DNA from: Onchocerca volvulus
Taxonomy: Eukaryota; Nematoda; Chromadorea; Rhabditida; Onchocercidae
Assembly (NCBI GenBank): GCA_000499405.2
Contig: HG738140.1
Coordinates: 9,265,560-9,329,559, forward strand
Direction of reading: 5' to 3'
Length of the DNA: 64,000 nucleotides
The position numbers and the translations under genes are program-made. Shown in pieces: positions 60,906 to 64,000 of the stretch. Numbering within the stretch: the first letter of the stretch is position 1; every line of letters begins with the position of its first letter. Below the pieces are notes generated by a model. That model was not told the DNA's origin, did no database searches, and worked only from the letters and a program-made list of their open reading frames with translations.

Positions 60906-64000
<3,095 letters not shown>

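Overview
The window looks like nuclear DNA of a parasitic (probably filarial, spirurid) nematode. The sequence is AT-rich with many long T/A tracts. Genes are split into short exons by introns of about 60-700 bp. Splice acceptors are mostly of the TTTCAG type. The set includes nematode-type families: an SRT serpentine receptor, an SH2 plus tyrosine kinase protein of the nematode Fes/Fer-like type, and a divergent PP1-like phosphatase. Species assignment is inference. No bacterial operon, tRNA, rRNA or CRISPR array was found.

Layout. 1-17.6 kb holds no intact gene. It contains microsatellites, a decayed coding fragment (about 6.8-7.25 kb), a tandem duplication (11.66 kb), a candidate untranslated exon (15.22 kb) and a very long T tract (16.9 kb). 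17.6-24.8 kb (+) is a 16-exon gene for a protein of about 1036 aa with eight C2H2-like zinc fingers; a phase-compatible alternative first exon lies at 21.48 kb. 27.0-29.6 kb (+) encodes a small type I membrane protein with a cysteine-rich Ly6/activin-receptor-like ectodomain. 30.6-32.9 kb (+) is the PPP phosphatase, whose N-terminus is unresolved. 36.0-40.0 kb (+) is a complete DNAJC11 homologue of 12 exons. 42.4-44.2 kb (+) is a brain protein I3 (BRI3)-like membrane protein of 4 exons. 44.2-54.6 kb has no intact gene but contains two fold-back elements (47.2-47.8 and 50.66-50.89 kb) and a broken ankyrin-repeat fragment (51.4 kb). 54.6-57.3 kb (+) is a complete SRT-like chemoreceptor of 6 exons. 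60.9-64.0 kb (-) is the 3' part of the SH2/tyrosine kinase gene, which runs off the right edge.

How the genes relate. They do not form an obvious pathway. DNAJC11 is known for mitochondrial cristae organisation, BRI3-like proteins sit in endolysosomal membranes, the zinc-finger protein is a likely transcription regulator, and the receptor, Ly6-like protein, phosphatase and kinase are signalling parts. Four gene models were tested by reading-frame closure. The zinc-finger, DNAJC11, BRI3-like and SRT exon chains each sum to a multiple of three with consistent splice phases, which is the main support for their boundaries. All exon boundaries were read by eye; no alignment or RNA evidence was available.
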